The position numbers were made by a program, and so were the translations under genes. The notes under the pieces are model-generated. The model worked only from the letters and a program-made list of their open reading frames with translations. It did not search any database and was not told the origin of the DNA. From Desulfovibrio sp. (GTDB lineage: Bacteria; Desulfobacterota; Desulfovibrionia; Desulfovibrionales; Desulfovibrionaceae): a DNA stretch of 40,464 nt. The number at the start of each line of letters is the position of its first letter. The first letter of the stretch is position 1. This document shows positions 1 to 7,997 of this stretch, piece after piece. The stretch is taken from assembly GCA_017415765.1 (NCBI GenBank), contig JAFQED010000034.1, positions 1-40,464 on the forward strand, read 5' to 3'.

Positions 1-2
1 AT

Positions 3-104
3 CGGAATAGATGCGCCGTCACGGCCCTTGCAGCCGCGACACTACTTTGCGGGTGTCGCTCGCAAGGGCCGCGCCGGCAGGTCGTACCCAGATCGACCTA
101 CTGA
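3..104 (+). other. Possible 3' end of a small lipoprotein gene (alternative frame)
   Basis: In the third frame the sequence is open from the left edge to a TGA at 102-104. It encodes an Ala/Leu-rich hydrophobic run followed by Leu-Leu-Cys-Gly-Cys and a short Arg/Pro-rich tail. This looks like the lipobox and tail of a tiny lipoprotein; phage outer-membrane spanins (Rz1 type) have this form. The identification is tentative: only 33 residues are visible and the start is outside the window. It competes with the in-frame 5' extension of the autotransporter frame. Confidence 0.25.
15..78. repeat. 64-nt imperfect palindrome (long hairpin)
   Basis: Three nested perfect arms pair: GCCG (15-18) with CGGC (75-78), CGGCCCTTGC (22-31) with GCAAGGGCCG (62-71), and GCGACAC (36-42) with GTGTCGC (53-59). 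Short unpaired bulges separate them and a 10-nt loop closes the structure. It sits just 5' of the point where composition changes to AT-rich autotransporter sequence. It could be a terminator-like stem without a T-run, the end of a mobile element, or a recombination site. The function is unknown. Confidence 0.6.
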
Positions 105-1527
105 GCTGCTCCCAAATGTGCGAAAAATTCTGGACACTATCAAACATCTTATACTTGGAAATGGACAAACTTTCGCTATAACTAGTAGCAACGACAACTA
201 CTCAATAAACCAGTATTCTGTATATGACAATGCAGAATTTCAGGGCACGTTTAATGCTACAGGCAAGACAATCAATTTTCACCTGCCTTCATCTGTAGAT
301 AATGATTACAAGATGTTAACAGTTACTGGAAATGCTGATATTACAAACAGTAAAGTCACTATGGCTTTCCAAGGTAGCCCAATAGCTCTTGATACTGGTG
401 ACAAAGTTATCCTGATTGAAGTGACCACTGGGGCTTTGTCTGGACAGCAATCAAATCGTACGGCCTCGGCAGTCCCGCAAGGTGCCAGCCTTATATACAA
501 TTTCACGTTAGAAGCAAGCGGTAAGCAGCTGATAGCAACTCTGGCCAGTACGGGAGCTGCACCTGTAAAGGTCAATCCCAAAACCAAGGCATTCAGTCAG
601 GAGCGTCTGGCACAACTGGCTTTCATTACCCAGGGAGCAGACCTCGTAAACCAGGGTGTCATGAACGCCATGCTTGGGCTTTCGCCGGACTTCGCGTATG
701 ACGTTGTCCCCTTTTTCATTGGGCAGGGGGGCAAAAGCCGCTATGAAACAGGTTCGCACATAGATGTTGACGGCATGGCCCTCACCACCGGTCTTGCCTG
801 GCGGGGCCAGACCACCTATGGCTTCCCGATATTGGCCGCATTTTTTGAAGCTGGCTGGGGCAACTTCAAGACATCTCTTGACTCGTCCCACGAAGATGCC
901 AGTGGCAAGGGAGATCTCTCCTACTATGGTGCTGGCCTTCTGGGGCATATGGACTTCAACCCTCTTGGACCTGGCAGCTTTTATGCAGAAGGCTCCGTCC
1001 GTACCGGTTACAGCTACGGGGACTTCCATACCCGAAACATCCGGGATGGATTTGGCAGAACCGCAGACTTCGAGTCCTCGGCCCCCTACTATGGTCTGCA
1101 TGTCGGACTTGGCTACAGGCTGAAGTTCAATGAGCTTCTGGGCATGGAGCTGTACAGCAAGTATTTTTGGACACATCTTGCAGCTGATGAGGTAAATATC
1201 CTTGGGGATCCTTTTGAATTTGACGCTCTTGACTCACAGCGTTGGCGCAATGGCCTGAGGTTGAGCTTCTACATCCCCACCCAGAACTATATGCTGCAAC
1301 CCTTTGTCGGTGTGGCCTATGAACATGAGTTTGCCGGTACTGCCAGTGGCTCCGTACACGGTTACACCATGGAAGAACCCAGCATCAAAGGCGGCAGTGG
1401 CATTGGAGAAATCGGCCTGAGCCTCTACCCAACAGACCATGCCGGGCTATCCCTGGACGTGGCTGTTTCCGGCTATACAGGTCGGCGTGAAGGGGTGTCT
1501 GGCGATATTCGGCTGAAGTGGGAATTT

Positions 1528-1904
1528 TAGAGCGAAATGCCATTGAAAATGGCAGTCGCTGCTTTAGCCGTTGCGACGCAGGAAGCTATGGATAAAGACA
1601 GCATGAGTAACGATACAGCCTCATTTTTGCAGTCGCTGTCGCTATCCGTAAGGCTCGCAAGCTCGCCAACGGCTACCGCCTGGCGGACGCGCTTATCCAG
1701 CTTCGCTGGGAGAGCGGACGCCCGCGCCGTAAGCAAGCGGGACTTGTCCAGCCCGCTGGGAAACCGCGCTTTTCCCGCGTTTGTCCCGCTCTGCGGGGAA
1801 GCGTAGGCAGCGTATGGATTGCCCCAGCCGCTGTGACGAAGGAAGCTGCGGATGGGGACAGCATAGATGAAACACAGAGTGTTTCAATCAGAATATGCTC
1901 TAAA
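1528..1904 (+). repeat. Modular hairpin repeat, copy 1 (long form)
   Basis: This intergenic element starts at the stop codon of the autotransporter frame (TTTTAGAGCGAAATGCC) and ends with ATGCTCTAAA, giving short inverted ends TTTAGAGC. It contains GCCATT-GAA-AATGGC, a GCGGGAAA/TTTCCCGC-type stem and GAAACAC-AGA-GTGTTTC. Compared with copies 2 and 3 it carries extra modules. One is ~120 nt after the left end. Others are two TTGTCC-type mini-hairpins, and a segment near 1838-1868 that resembles one near 1576-1606 (both contain GGAAGCT and GACAGCAT). Short open frames inside it have no ribosome site and are not counted as genes. It most resembles a MITE- or REP-like non-autonomous repeat. Confidence 0.85.
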
Positions 1905-1931
1905 TCTGCCCCTGTGTCATTACAAGACCAC

Positions 1932-1970
1932 AAAAAAACGCCGGAATGCAGAATGATCCGGCGTTTTTTT
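1932..1970. terminator. Bidirectional intrinsic terminator
   Basis: The arms AACGCCGGA and TCCGGCGTT flank a short loop, with A-runs on the left and T-runs on the right, so it can stop transcription from either side. It lies after the first repeat copy on the plus strand and just beyond the stop of the minus-strand phosphate transporter gene at 1988. Confidence 0.85.
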
Positions 1971-1987
1971 GTGTTTGTCCATCAAAC

Positions 1988-2995
1988 TCACTGATTCCAG
2001 ATCAGATGCAGGATCTCGTAGGCGATAAAGCCAATCGATCCCGCAGCGGGCAGGGTCAGGATCCAGGCAATGACCAGATTGCCCGCCACCCCCCAGCGCA
2101 CGGCCGACAGCCGTTTGCTGGAACCAACCCCAAAAATGCAGGCCGAAATGGTGTGCGTGGTGCTGATGGGCGCACCCAGCATGGAGGCTCCGGTAATGAC
2201 CAGAGAAGCCGAGGTTTCGGCAGCAAAGCCATGTACCGGCTCCAGCTTGAAGATGCGGTGTCCCATGGTCTTGACGATCTTCCAGCCGCCCACGGCCGTG
2301 CCCAGTGCCATCGCCCCAGCGCACACCAGCTTGACCCAGAGGGGTACTTCTACCGTATCTATCTCACCAAAAATAAGCAGGGCCAGCGTGATGATCCCCA
2401 TGGTTTTCTGGGCATCGTTCAGCCCGTGGCTGGTGGCCATAAAGCCGGCCGAGACGAGCTGCAACTGCCGAAACGCCTTGTTGACCTTATGTCGGTGTAC
2501 TTTGTGGAACAGCCAGTAGATGAGCCACATCAGCAAAAAACCTGCTGCAAAACCCGCCAGGGGAGAACCCACCAGGGGCAGCAGAACCTTATGCAAGATC
2601 CCCTCAAAATTGAGCGCACTCAAGCCCGCATGCCCTAGGGCTGCGCCAATAAGGCCACCGATAAGCGCGTGTGAGGAAGAGGAGGGGATGCCGTAGTACC
2701 ATGTGATGCAGTTCCAGGCGATGGCTCCCACAAGGGCGGCCAACACCAGCACATGGCTGCCCTCCACCACTTCTGTCATCACGATACCGCTGCCCAGGGT
2801 TTTGGCAACCTCGGTGCCAAGCAGGGCACCCCCCAGGTTGAGCAGGGCTGCCATACCCACGGCAAAGCGCGGCGTTACCACCTTGGTGGAGACGACCGTG
2901 GCAATGGCATTGGCACAGTCGTGCGCACCGTTGGTAAAGTCAAAGATCAGGGCCACCACAATGATGACCACCAGAAGCAACGGTACCTCAAACAT
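1988..2995 (-). CDS. pit: PiT-family inorganic phosphate transporter
   Basis: This 335-residue inner-membrane protein belongs to the PiT family, which imports phosphate driven by H+ or Na+. The two family signatures are present: GAHDCANA at residues 23-30 (usual form GANDxxNA) and GLNDAQKTMG at 191-200. About ten hydrophobic segments are visible, and GIPSSSSHAL near 102-111 is also typical. Its ATG overlaps the end of the upstream DUF47 gene by 8 nt, so the two are translationally coupled, as is usual for Pit and its accessory protein. The stop lies close to a bidirectional terminator. No clear Pho box was found upstream of the pair. Confidence 0.93.
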   Translation of the reverse strand: MFEVPLLLVVIIVVALIFDFTNGAHDCANAIATVVSTKVVTPRFAVGMAALLNLGGALLGTEVAKTLGSGIVMTEVVEGSHVLVLAALVGAIAWNCITWYYGIPSSSSHALIGGLIGAALGHAGLSALNFEGILHKVLLPLVGSPLAGFAAGFLLMWLIYWLFHKVHRHKVNKAFRQLQLVSAGFMATSHGLNDAQKTMGIITLALLIFGEIDTVEVPLWVKLVCAGAMALGTAVGGWKIVKTMGHRIFKLEPVHGFAAETSASLVITGASMLGAPISTTHTISACIFGVGSSKRLSAVRWGVAGNLVIAWILTLPAAGSIGFIAYEILHLIWNQ

Positions 2996-3617
2996 TTTTC
3001 AGAACCGCTTCTTCAATGGTTTCGGCAAGATGGATGATCTGATCCACCAGAACGCCCATGCGTTCATAGATCTGCGACCACTTGATGACCAGCATCAAGA
3101 CCTCGGGAGATAATTCCTGCTGGGTATCCATGACCTCGGCCAGCCCCACGGCCAGCAGCATATCGCACTCGCCGCGCAGACTGCGGAAGGCGCGGGTCTT
3201 GTGGCAGTCCTCCCGTCTGGACAGGCCTTCCAGCATGATATGGGTCAGGCCAACCATGCTTTCAACGGTACGGGCCAACTGCAGGGCCGGAAAACGCGTG
3301 CGTGAAAATTCAAAGATATGCAGCCGGGTACTCAGGGTCTGGAGGCAGTCCATGGCCTCTTCCTGCTCCAGGTTGATCCGCAGGATGTCCTCACGGTCAA
3401 TGGGAGTGATGAAGGTTTGCGACAGATCACGGATAATGCGATTGTGCAGGTGGTCTGCCCTGTCTTCGATAAGGGCTATTTCCTTGTGTACTTCATCCTT
3501 GCAGCTTTGGTCTTCCAGCATCTGGATCAGCAGACTGACCATCTGGCGCATCAGATCGTTCTGCTCTTGCAGCATCTCGAAAAAGGGTGCCGACTTGGGC
3601 AGTAAAGCGGCAAACAT
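2988..3617 (-). CDS. DUF47 / PhoU-like Pit accessory protein
   Basis: This 209-residue, mostly helical cytoplasmic protein belongs to the DUF47 (TIGR00153) family, which is distantly PhoU-like and typically encoded next to PiT transporters. The visible hallmarks are Glu/Asp-rich heptad-like helices, including EIALIEDRADHLHNRII around residues 45-61, and a second repeat half with LTHIMLEGLSR. It is the first gene of a two-gene operon, overlapping pit by 8 nt. The start is supported by GGGAGA 5 nt upstream of the ATG. It probably regulates or stabilises the transporter; the exact role of this family is not settled. Confidence 0.9.
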   Translation of the reverse strand: MFAALLPKSAPFFEMLQEQNDLMRQMVSLLIQMLEDQSCKDEVHKEIALIEDRADHLHNRIIRDLSQTFITPIDREDILRINLEQEEAMDCLQTLSTRLHIFEFSRTRFPALQLARTVESMVGLTHIMLEGLSRREDCHKTRAFRSLRGECDMLLAVGLAEVMDTQQELSPEVLMLVIKWSQIYERMGVLVDQIIHLAETIEEAVLKNV

Positions 3618-3637
3618 GCGTTCTCCCGGTAAGAGTG

Positions 3638-3667
3638 ATTATCCAGGGCCAACGGGCCACACCACAA
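3638..3667 (-). promoter_or_regulatory. Candidate sigma70 promoter for DUF47-pit
   Basis: Read on the minus strand, TTGTGG (3667-3662) and GATAAT (3643-3638) are separated by 18 nt. The predicted start would leave a leader of about 15-20 nt before the DUF47 ATG at 3617. The -35 is a partial match and the -10 is a good match. Confidence 0.45.
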
Positions 3668-3700
3668 AGCTATTTTCGTTGCAAGTATATCCCAACAAAC

Positions 3701-4723
3701 TCAGATTTCAAACAATTTTTTCAGGGCAGCATGAGCCTCCGGCGGTAGTGACCACGCGGGCAGAACCGCGCAGGACGCCCCTGGGAAGCGCAGCAGCCCG
3801 TGATGGAGAAAAAATTTTGTTGTATCAGGCTCTGAGGCAGGGCATCCATAGAGGGCATCCCCCCAGAGAGGCAAGCCCAGTGATGCGGCATGGGCGCGGA
3901 TCTGGTGTCTGGCTCCACGCCGGATGCGACAGGCCGCCAGCGTCATGGAACTTGCCCCTGTGGCTTCTCCTGCATCTGGTGAGACCTTGCCCCAGCCAAG
4001 GGCGGCCAGTACAGCGGCGGCATCCGCGCCCTGCCAGCAGTTCAAGGGCCAAAACTCTGTCCAGCGGCTGGGGTCGCCCTGTTCTGGCAGCAGACGGCTT
4101 TTGCGTCGCCGGGCCGTATCCAGCCCAAAACGGACACAACGTGGCCCATCCAGCACACCACAGAGCAGGGCCACATAGAGCTTTTCTGCCTGGCCTGTGC
4201 GTTCCATATCCCGAAATCCCTGCGCAGCCCTGCCGGTGAGAGCCGCGCAGACAATGCCGGAAGTCCCCCGATCCAGCCGCTGGAGCAAAACAGCTCCACC
4301 ACGGTCAGGCTCCATTGGCTCATGTGTGCGTCCTGACGCAGCGTTATCCATGGCTTGAGGGGAAGATTCGGCTAACAGGCCGGGCAGACAGGCTTCCAGA
4401 CTGGGGGCAGTGCTGCCAGCCAGTGCGACACTGTGCATCCCGGCTGGTTTGAAAAAAAAGGCATAGTCCCCCTGACGGGCAAGAAGACGTGCGCCAGCCG
4501 TCAGCCCTGCCGGGCTTGACTCTGCAGGCAGGGTGTCAGCCAGTTCCAGCCTGTCCCCCTCCCGTACCCGACAGGCAGCCAGAGCGGGTCGCCCGTTCAG
4601 CAATACCCGCCCGTTTTCCAGCAAGCGGCGGCGGCCACGCAAGCCCAGCCCAGGCAGCAGACTCGTCAGGGCCTGATCCAGCCGCTGCCCGGCCTGCCCT
4701 GCCTGTACGTACCACAGTCTCAC
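3701..4723 (-). CDS. RluA-family pseudouridine synthase
   Basis: This 340-residue enzyme converts uridine to pseudouridine in RNA, probably rRNA or tRNA. Residues 1-65 form an S4-like RNA-binding domain. The catalytic motif RLDRGTSG lies at 149-156, with Asp151 the expected nucleophile. FFFKPAGMHSV near 89-99 and HQIRAHAASLGLPLWGDALYG near the C-terminus are also diagnostic of RluA/RluC/RluD. Its position target cannot be told from sequence. The start ATG overlaps the stop of the upstream CofD-like gene by 4 nt (ATGA), which indicates translational coupling. The linker at 110-145 is longer and less conserved than in typical members. Confidence 0.9.
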   Translation of the reverse strand: MRLWYVQAGQAGQRLDQALTSLLPGLGLRGRRRLLENGRVLLNGRPALAACRVREGDRLELADTLPAESSPAGLTAGARLLARQGDYAFFFKPAGMHSVALAGSTAPSLEACLPGLLAESSPQAMDNAASGRTHEPMEPDRGGAVLLQRLDRGTSGIVCAALTGRAAQGFRDMERTGQAEKLYVALLCGVLDGPRCVRFGLDTARRRKSRLLPEQGDPSRWTEFWPLNCWQGADAAAVLAALGWGKVSPDAGEATGASSMTLAACRIRRGARHQIRAHAASLGLPLWGDALYGCPASEPDTTKFFLHHGLLRFPGASCAVLPAWSLPPEAHAALKKLFEI

Positions 4724-5889
4724 GGCTGCCCCTCGCCGCGTGCTGCCAATTCCAGCAGAACCCGCACGGTCTGTTCCGGCAGATGCCGCTGGGCATCCGC
4801 CGGGCTGACCATTTCGCGGCAGAGCAGGCCCACACCCATACGGGCCAGTGCTTCACGCAATGCTGCCCCTGTGCCCCCCGGATAAACACCATTGCGCTCG
4901 TCCAGCACGACCCAGTGCAAAAGGGCTTCGGTGGGCGTATGGGGGGCATCCTCCCGCAGTTGGCGCAGCAGCATATCTACCTGCCCGACCAGACTCAGGC
5001 CGCACAGTTCCGGGTCTCGCCCGGAGTTGGGGATAAATACCTTGGGGCAGGGGGCAGCGGCTATGGCCCGCCCCACGCCCTGCGGCAAAAGGTTGGCCAG
5101 GACGCTGGTATAAAAGCTGCCCATAGGGTAGCAAATAAGGGCAGGTGCGCGCAGCCAGGCTGCGGCCTCTGCTGCCAGCGGGGGACGGCAGGGGGTTTGC
5201 GGGGCGACATGCTGGCCGGGACGTTCCGGCTCGTGCACGGTGAGGAAGAGACGCCGCACCGGCTGTGTCAGATCCTTGAAACGATGCTGTCCCACCAGCA
5301 CACTGCCGTCAGCCAGCTCTGCGGCCAGATGCAGACTTTCTGTCACGCTGGGGCAGACGACGCCGCGCACCTGCAAAAGCTGTCCCAGCATAGCAAGGAT
5401 GGGGCCAAAGTCTCGCCTGTGTTCCAGATAGCCGCCCGCCAGTATCAGATTGCCCAGACTTGCCCTGTGCGGTGTAAAATCCTGTGGCATTCGGCAAAGA
5501 AAGAACGTCAGGTGGCGGCGCAAGGCTTCGGCATAGTTGGGGGGCATATCCCGCCATACGGCATGGTCTGCCTGCCCCATGCGCCGCAGCTCTTGCCGCA
5601 GGGACTCGCCATCTCCCGTATCGGGCAGACGGGCCTCGCAAAATGCCAAAACCTGCGGCGGCACGGCGGATGTATCAGCCAGGGCCAGGAGCCTGTTACG
5701 CATGTCCCCCACAGCGGGCATGGCAAAGGCCCGACGCAGGGCAGCGGTACTGCCGCCGGAATCAAAGGGAGTAACGATATGGATGGAATTGCGGGTATGC
5801 TGGCTGAGAGTGCGGCTCAGGTCACGCAGGGCCGTGCCGCCCGTAAAGAATACCAAACGCGGGCCACGGGCTGCATCGGTACACTTCAT
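4720..5889 (-). CDS. CofD/YvcK-like protein (GAK-system type)
   Basis: This 389-residue protein belongs to the CofD/YvcK superfamily, which binds nucleotide or sugar-phosphate ligands in a Rossmann-like fold. The visible features are FFTGGTALRDLS near the N-terminus, IVTPFDSGGSTAALR, a YPMGSFYTSVLANLLPQG loop equivalent to the CofD GPGSLYTS motif, and KVFIPN. The subgroup resembles the CofD-related protein of the so-called GAK system known from Desulfovibrio, but the ATP-grasp and other GAK partners are not in this window. The ATG at 5889 is chosen because it overlaps the stop of the upstream exonuclease gene (ATGA) and places the glycine motif about 15 residues in. An upstream extension would run into the exonuclease gene. 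Its ligand is unknown. Confidence 0.8.
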   Translation of the reverse strand: MKCTDAARGPRLVFFTGGTALRDLSRTLSQHTRNSIHIVTPFDSGGSTAALRRAFAMPAVGDMRNRLLALADTSAVPPQVLAFCEARLPDTGDGESLRQELRRMGQADHAVWRDMPPNYAEALRRHLTFFLCRMPQDFTPHRASLGNLILAGGYLEHRRDFGPILAMLGQLLQVRGVVCPSVTESLHLAAELADGSVLVGQHRFKDLTQPVRRLFLTVHEPERPGQHVAPQTPCRPPLAAEAAAWLRAPALICYPMGSFYTSVLANLLPQGVGRAIAAAPCPKVFIPNSGRDPELCGLSLVGQVDMLLRQLREDAPHTPTEALLHWVVLDERNGVYPGGTGAALREALARMGVGLLCREMVSPADAQRHLPEQTVRVLLELAARGEGQP

Positions 5890-6515
5890 GCGCCGCTCTG
5901 CGGGATGGTTGCAGAAATAGGGGCAGCGATAAGGCCTAGCTCGCGCATCCGCAAGAAGATGCGCCGACTGATCCAGGCATCGGTGGCAGCATAGTCGATC
6001 TGCTTCTGGCTCAACTCCATCAGGCTCCAGTTGGAACACTGCGATCCCTTGGAGATACGCAGCCCAAAGAGATTGGCCGCCAGTGTACGCAGCCCCTGCG
6101 TGGAAAGCCTGTGCGCCCTGGCAACGCTGCCCAGATCCACCAGCCCGGCAGGTGCAAAGGGGTGAAGGCGGGTTAGCTCGCGCATATCGTCACGGATACC
6201 CACACCGGCTTTGAGGATGCGCTCATCGGCCAGCACAGAGCAAAGGGACTCCTCAAGCGGCAACCAGGCCAGTTGCACCAGATATACCATGGTTTCGGTG
6301 GCAATCTGTACCAGCGAAGGGTCGTTGACCTTGCCCTTGCGGAAGGTGGGGCGGGTTTCGGTGTCAAAGCCGAGCACTTCCTGCCTGCGGATGTCGGTCA
6401 AGGCCTCTGCCAGCTCCTGCGCAGTGCGGACAAGCCGTACCGGCCCCTCGTAATGACAGAGGGGCATGGCGTTGATTTCTTCCGCGCTCATGCGGCGCAA
6501 CAGCTTGGCGTCCAT
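5886..6515 (-). CDS. RNase D-like 3'-5' exonuclease
   Basis: This 209-residue protein is a stand-alone DEDDy exonuclease domain without the HRDC domains of full RNase D. Motif I is FDTETRP (Asp51, Glu53), motif II is around GVGIRDDM (Asp109/110), and motif III is YAATDAW (Tyr175, Asp179). It probably trims RNA 3' ends with two metal ions, although a DNA substrate is possible. It is the first gene of a tightly overlapping set with the CofD-like and pseudouridine synthase genes, and mnmE ends only 11 nt upstream of it. No promoter is evident in that gap, so it may be co-transcribed with mnmE. Confidence 0.88.
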   Translation of the reverse strand: MDAKLLRRMSAEEINAMPLCHYEGPVRLVRTAQELAEALTDIRRQEVLGFDTETRPTFRKGKVNDPSLVQIATETMVYLVQLAWLPLEESLCSVLADERILKAGVGIRDDMRELTRLHPFAPAGLVDLGSVARAHRLSTQGLRTLAANLFGLRISKGSQCSNWSLMELSQKQIDYAATDAWISRRIFLRMRELGLIAAPISATIPQSGA

Positions 6516-6526
6516 GTGTTATAAAC

Positions 6527-7993
6527 CTACTTGCCGATGCAGAATTGGGCAAAGACACGTTCCAGCACTTCGGCAGGGCTGTCAAGTCCTGTCACTTCGC
6601 CCAGACGGGCTGCGGCCATATCCAGCCTGACGGTACAGCAGTCATACGGCTGCCCGGTGCGGATGTCCTCCTGCAGTGCCGTCAGCTCTTCCAACGCGCC
6701 TTCCAGTGCCAGAGCCTGCCGGGCATTGGGGGCCAGTCCGTCTGCCGGTGGATTGCCACCCGCCGCCAGGACACGCTCCCGCACCAGACGGGCCAGGGCA
6801 TCCACATTCTCGCCGCTATGGGCACTCACGGCAACGCAGGGCCGTCCCGCAGCCCAGCGCGGCGGGCTGGAGAGGTCAGACAGGGCCGGAGCAATATCAC
6901 TCTTGTTCAGTACCACCACCAGCGGCGTGTCTCCGGCTGTGGCAAGGACTTCGGCAGCAGCAGCTTCGGGGCAGACTTCTGCTGCCAGGCCCTCCGCCCC
7001 AAGGGCGGCCCCGTCCAGCACCAGCAGGATGGCCTCGGCCTCAGCCAGTTTCTGGCGGCTGCGTTCCATGCCCAGCAGCTCCACAGCGTCCGGCCCAGAG
7101 GCAAGCTCATTCCCGTGCTGCGGATTCTCTCGCAAGCCTGCCGTATCCACAAGGCGCACGGGCAGACCTTCCAGATTGCACGGCTCTTCCAAAAAATCCC
7201 GTGTGGTACCGGGGATGGCTGTCACCAGGGCGCGCTGATGCCCCAAAAGGGCATTGAGCAAACTGGATTTGCCAGCGTTGACCGCACCTGCCAGCACGAT
7301 CCGTGCCCCGCACTGCATGACATGCGCCCGCTGCTTGCCACGCAAAAGCTGGCGTACTGATTCGGCCAGTCGAAAAACCGCCTGATCCAATGCTTGTGGA
7401 GAAAGGCCGTCCACTTCCTCATCGGGAAAGTCCACAGCCAGCGACATTTGCACCCGCAGGGCTTCCACGGCTTCGCGCAGGGCACGGACACGCCGCCCCA
7501 GCAAACCATCCAAACGGTTGAGGCTGTAATTCAGGGCTTCACGCGAGGGGGCAGCGATGAGTTCTGCCACGGCCTCGGCCTGGCTCAGATCAAGCCGCCC
7601 GTTGCAAAATGCCCGGCGGGAAAAATCCCCCCGGCCAGCCTGTGCTGCCCCCAGTCGGATCAAGGTCTCCAGCAGGGCCTGTACGATGAATGGCCCACCA
7701 TGACAGTGGATCTCTGCCATATCCTCGCCGGTAAAGGTTCGCGGCCCGGGCATGAACACGGCAAGCACATCGTCCAGCAGCTCGCCGTTCTCATCCAGAA
7801 CGCGCCCTCGGTGCAGACACCACGGCCTGAAATTCTCAAAAGAGGGAGAAAGCGGCAGAAAAACCCGCGAGAGAAGAGCCTTGGCCTGTGGCCCGGAAAG
7901 CCGGACGATGGCGATGCCCCCGGCCCCCGGCGGCGTTGCAATGGCGGCGATGGTAGAGACTGCCCCGCCGCCCGCTACCGCACCTGTGTTCAT
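6527..7993 (-). CDS. mnmE: tRNA modification GTPase MnmE (TrmE)
   Basis: This 488-residue GTPase works with MnmG to install the carboxymethylaminomethyl group at U34 of tRNAs. Order of parts: N-terminal folate-binding domain with TIAAIATPPGAGGIAIVRLSG (split here by family logic, residues 14-34), helical domain, and inserted G domain. The G domain has GAVNAGKSS at 235-243, PGTTRD at 261-266, DTAG at 283-286 and NKSD near 375. The C-terminus is CIGK, as in the family. The P-loop has Val where Pro is common (GxPNxGKS). It follows khpB/jag by 4 nt at the end of the rpmH-rnpA-yidDC cluster, its usual location. Confidence 0.96.
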   Translation of the reverse strand: MNTGAVAGGGAVSTIAAIATPPGAGGIAIVRLSGPQAKALLSRVFLPLSPSFENFRPWCLHRGRVLDENGELLDDVLAVFMPGPRTFTGEDMAEIHCHGGPFIVQALLETLIRLGAAQAGRGDFSRRAFCNGRLDLSQAEAVAELIAAPSREALNYSLNRLDGLLGRRVRALREAVEALRVQMSLAVDFPDEEVDGLSPQALDQAVFRLAESVRQLLRGKQRAHVMQCGARIVLAGAVNAGKSSLLNALLGHQRALVTAIPGTTRDFLEEPCNLEGLPVRLVDTAGLRENPQHGNELASGPDAVELLGMERSRQKLAEAEAILLVLDGAALGAEGLAAEVCPEAAAAEVLATAGDTPLVVVLNKSDIAPALSDLSSPPRWAAGRPCVAVSAHSGENVDALARLVRERVLAAGGNPPADGLAPNARQALALEGALEELTALQEDIRTGQPYDCCTVRLDMAAARLGEVTGLDSPAEVLERVFAQFCIGK

Positions 7994-7997
7994 CTGC

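Larger units (their letters stand above)
1..1530 (+). pseudogene. Autotransporter beta-barrel protein, 5'-truncated
   Basis: The frame is open to the left edge, so no true start is visible. From about nt 150 to 560 it encodes an AT-rich, Thr/Asn/Ser-rich stretch resembling the end of an autotransporter passenger or stalk. From about nt 570 onward it encodes a translocator barrel with alternating aromatic strands and a C-terminal Lys-Trp-Glu-Phe; a terminal Phe is the usual outer-membrane insertion signal. No signal peptide is present. The first ~115 nt look unrelated: they form a long hairpin, and another frame there reads as the end of a small lipoprotein. I infer that the passenger was cut by a rearrangement near nt 105-125, although a longer intact gene extending to the left cannot be excluded. 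The stop codon TAG lies on the edge of the repeat that follows. Confidence 0.7.

Noticed and set aside
15..78. Integron attC site
   Set aside because: The palindrome has bulges as attC does, but the conserved GTTRRRY/RYYYAAC ends are missing.
1537..1933. Short open frames inside the first repeat copy
   Set aside because: They span palindromic repeat sequence, lack ribosome sites and are not preserved in the other two copies.
4489..5994. 501-codon open frame on the plus strand
   Set aside because: It is antisense to the pseudouridine synthase and CofD-like genes, with low-complexity His/Gln/Cys-rich text typical of shadow frames.
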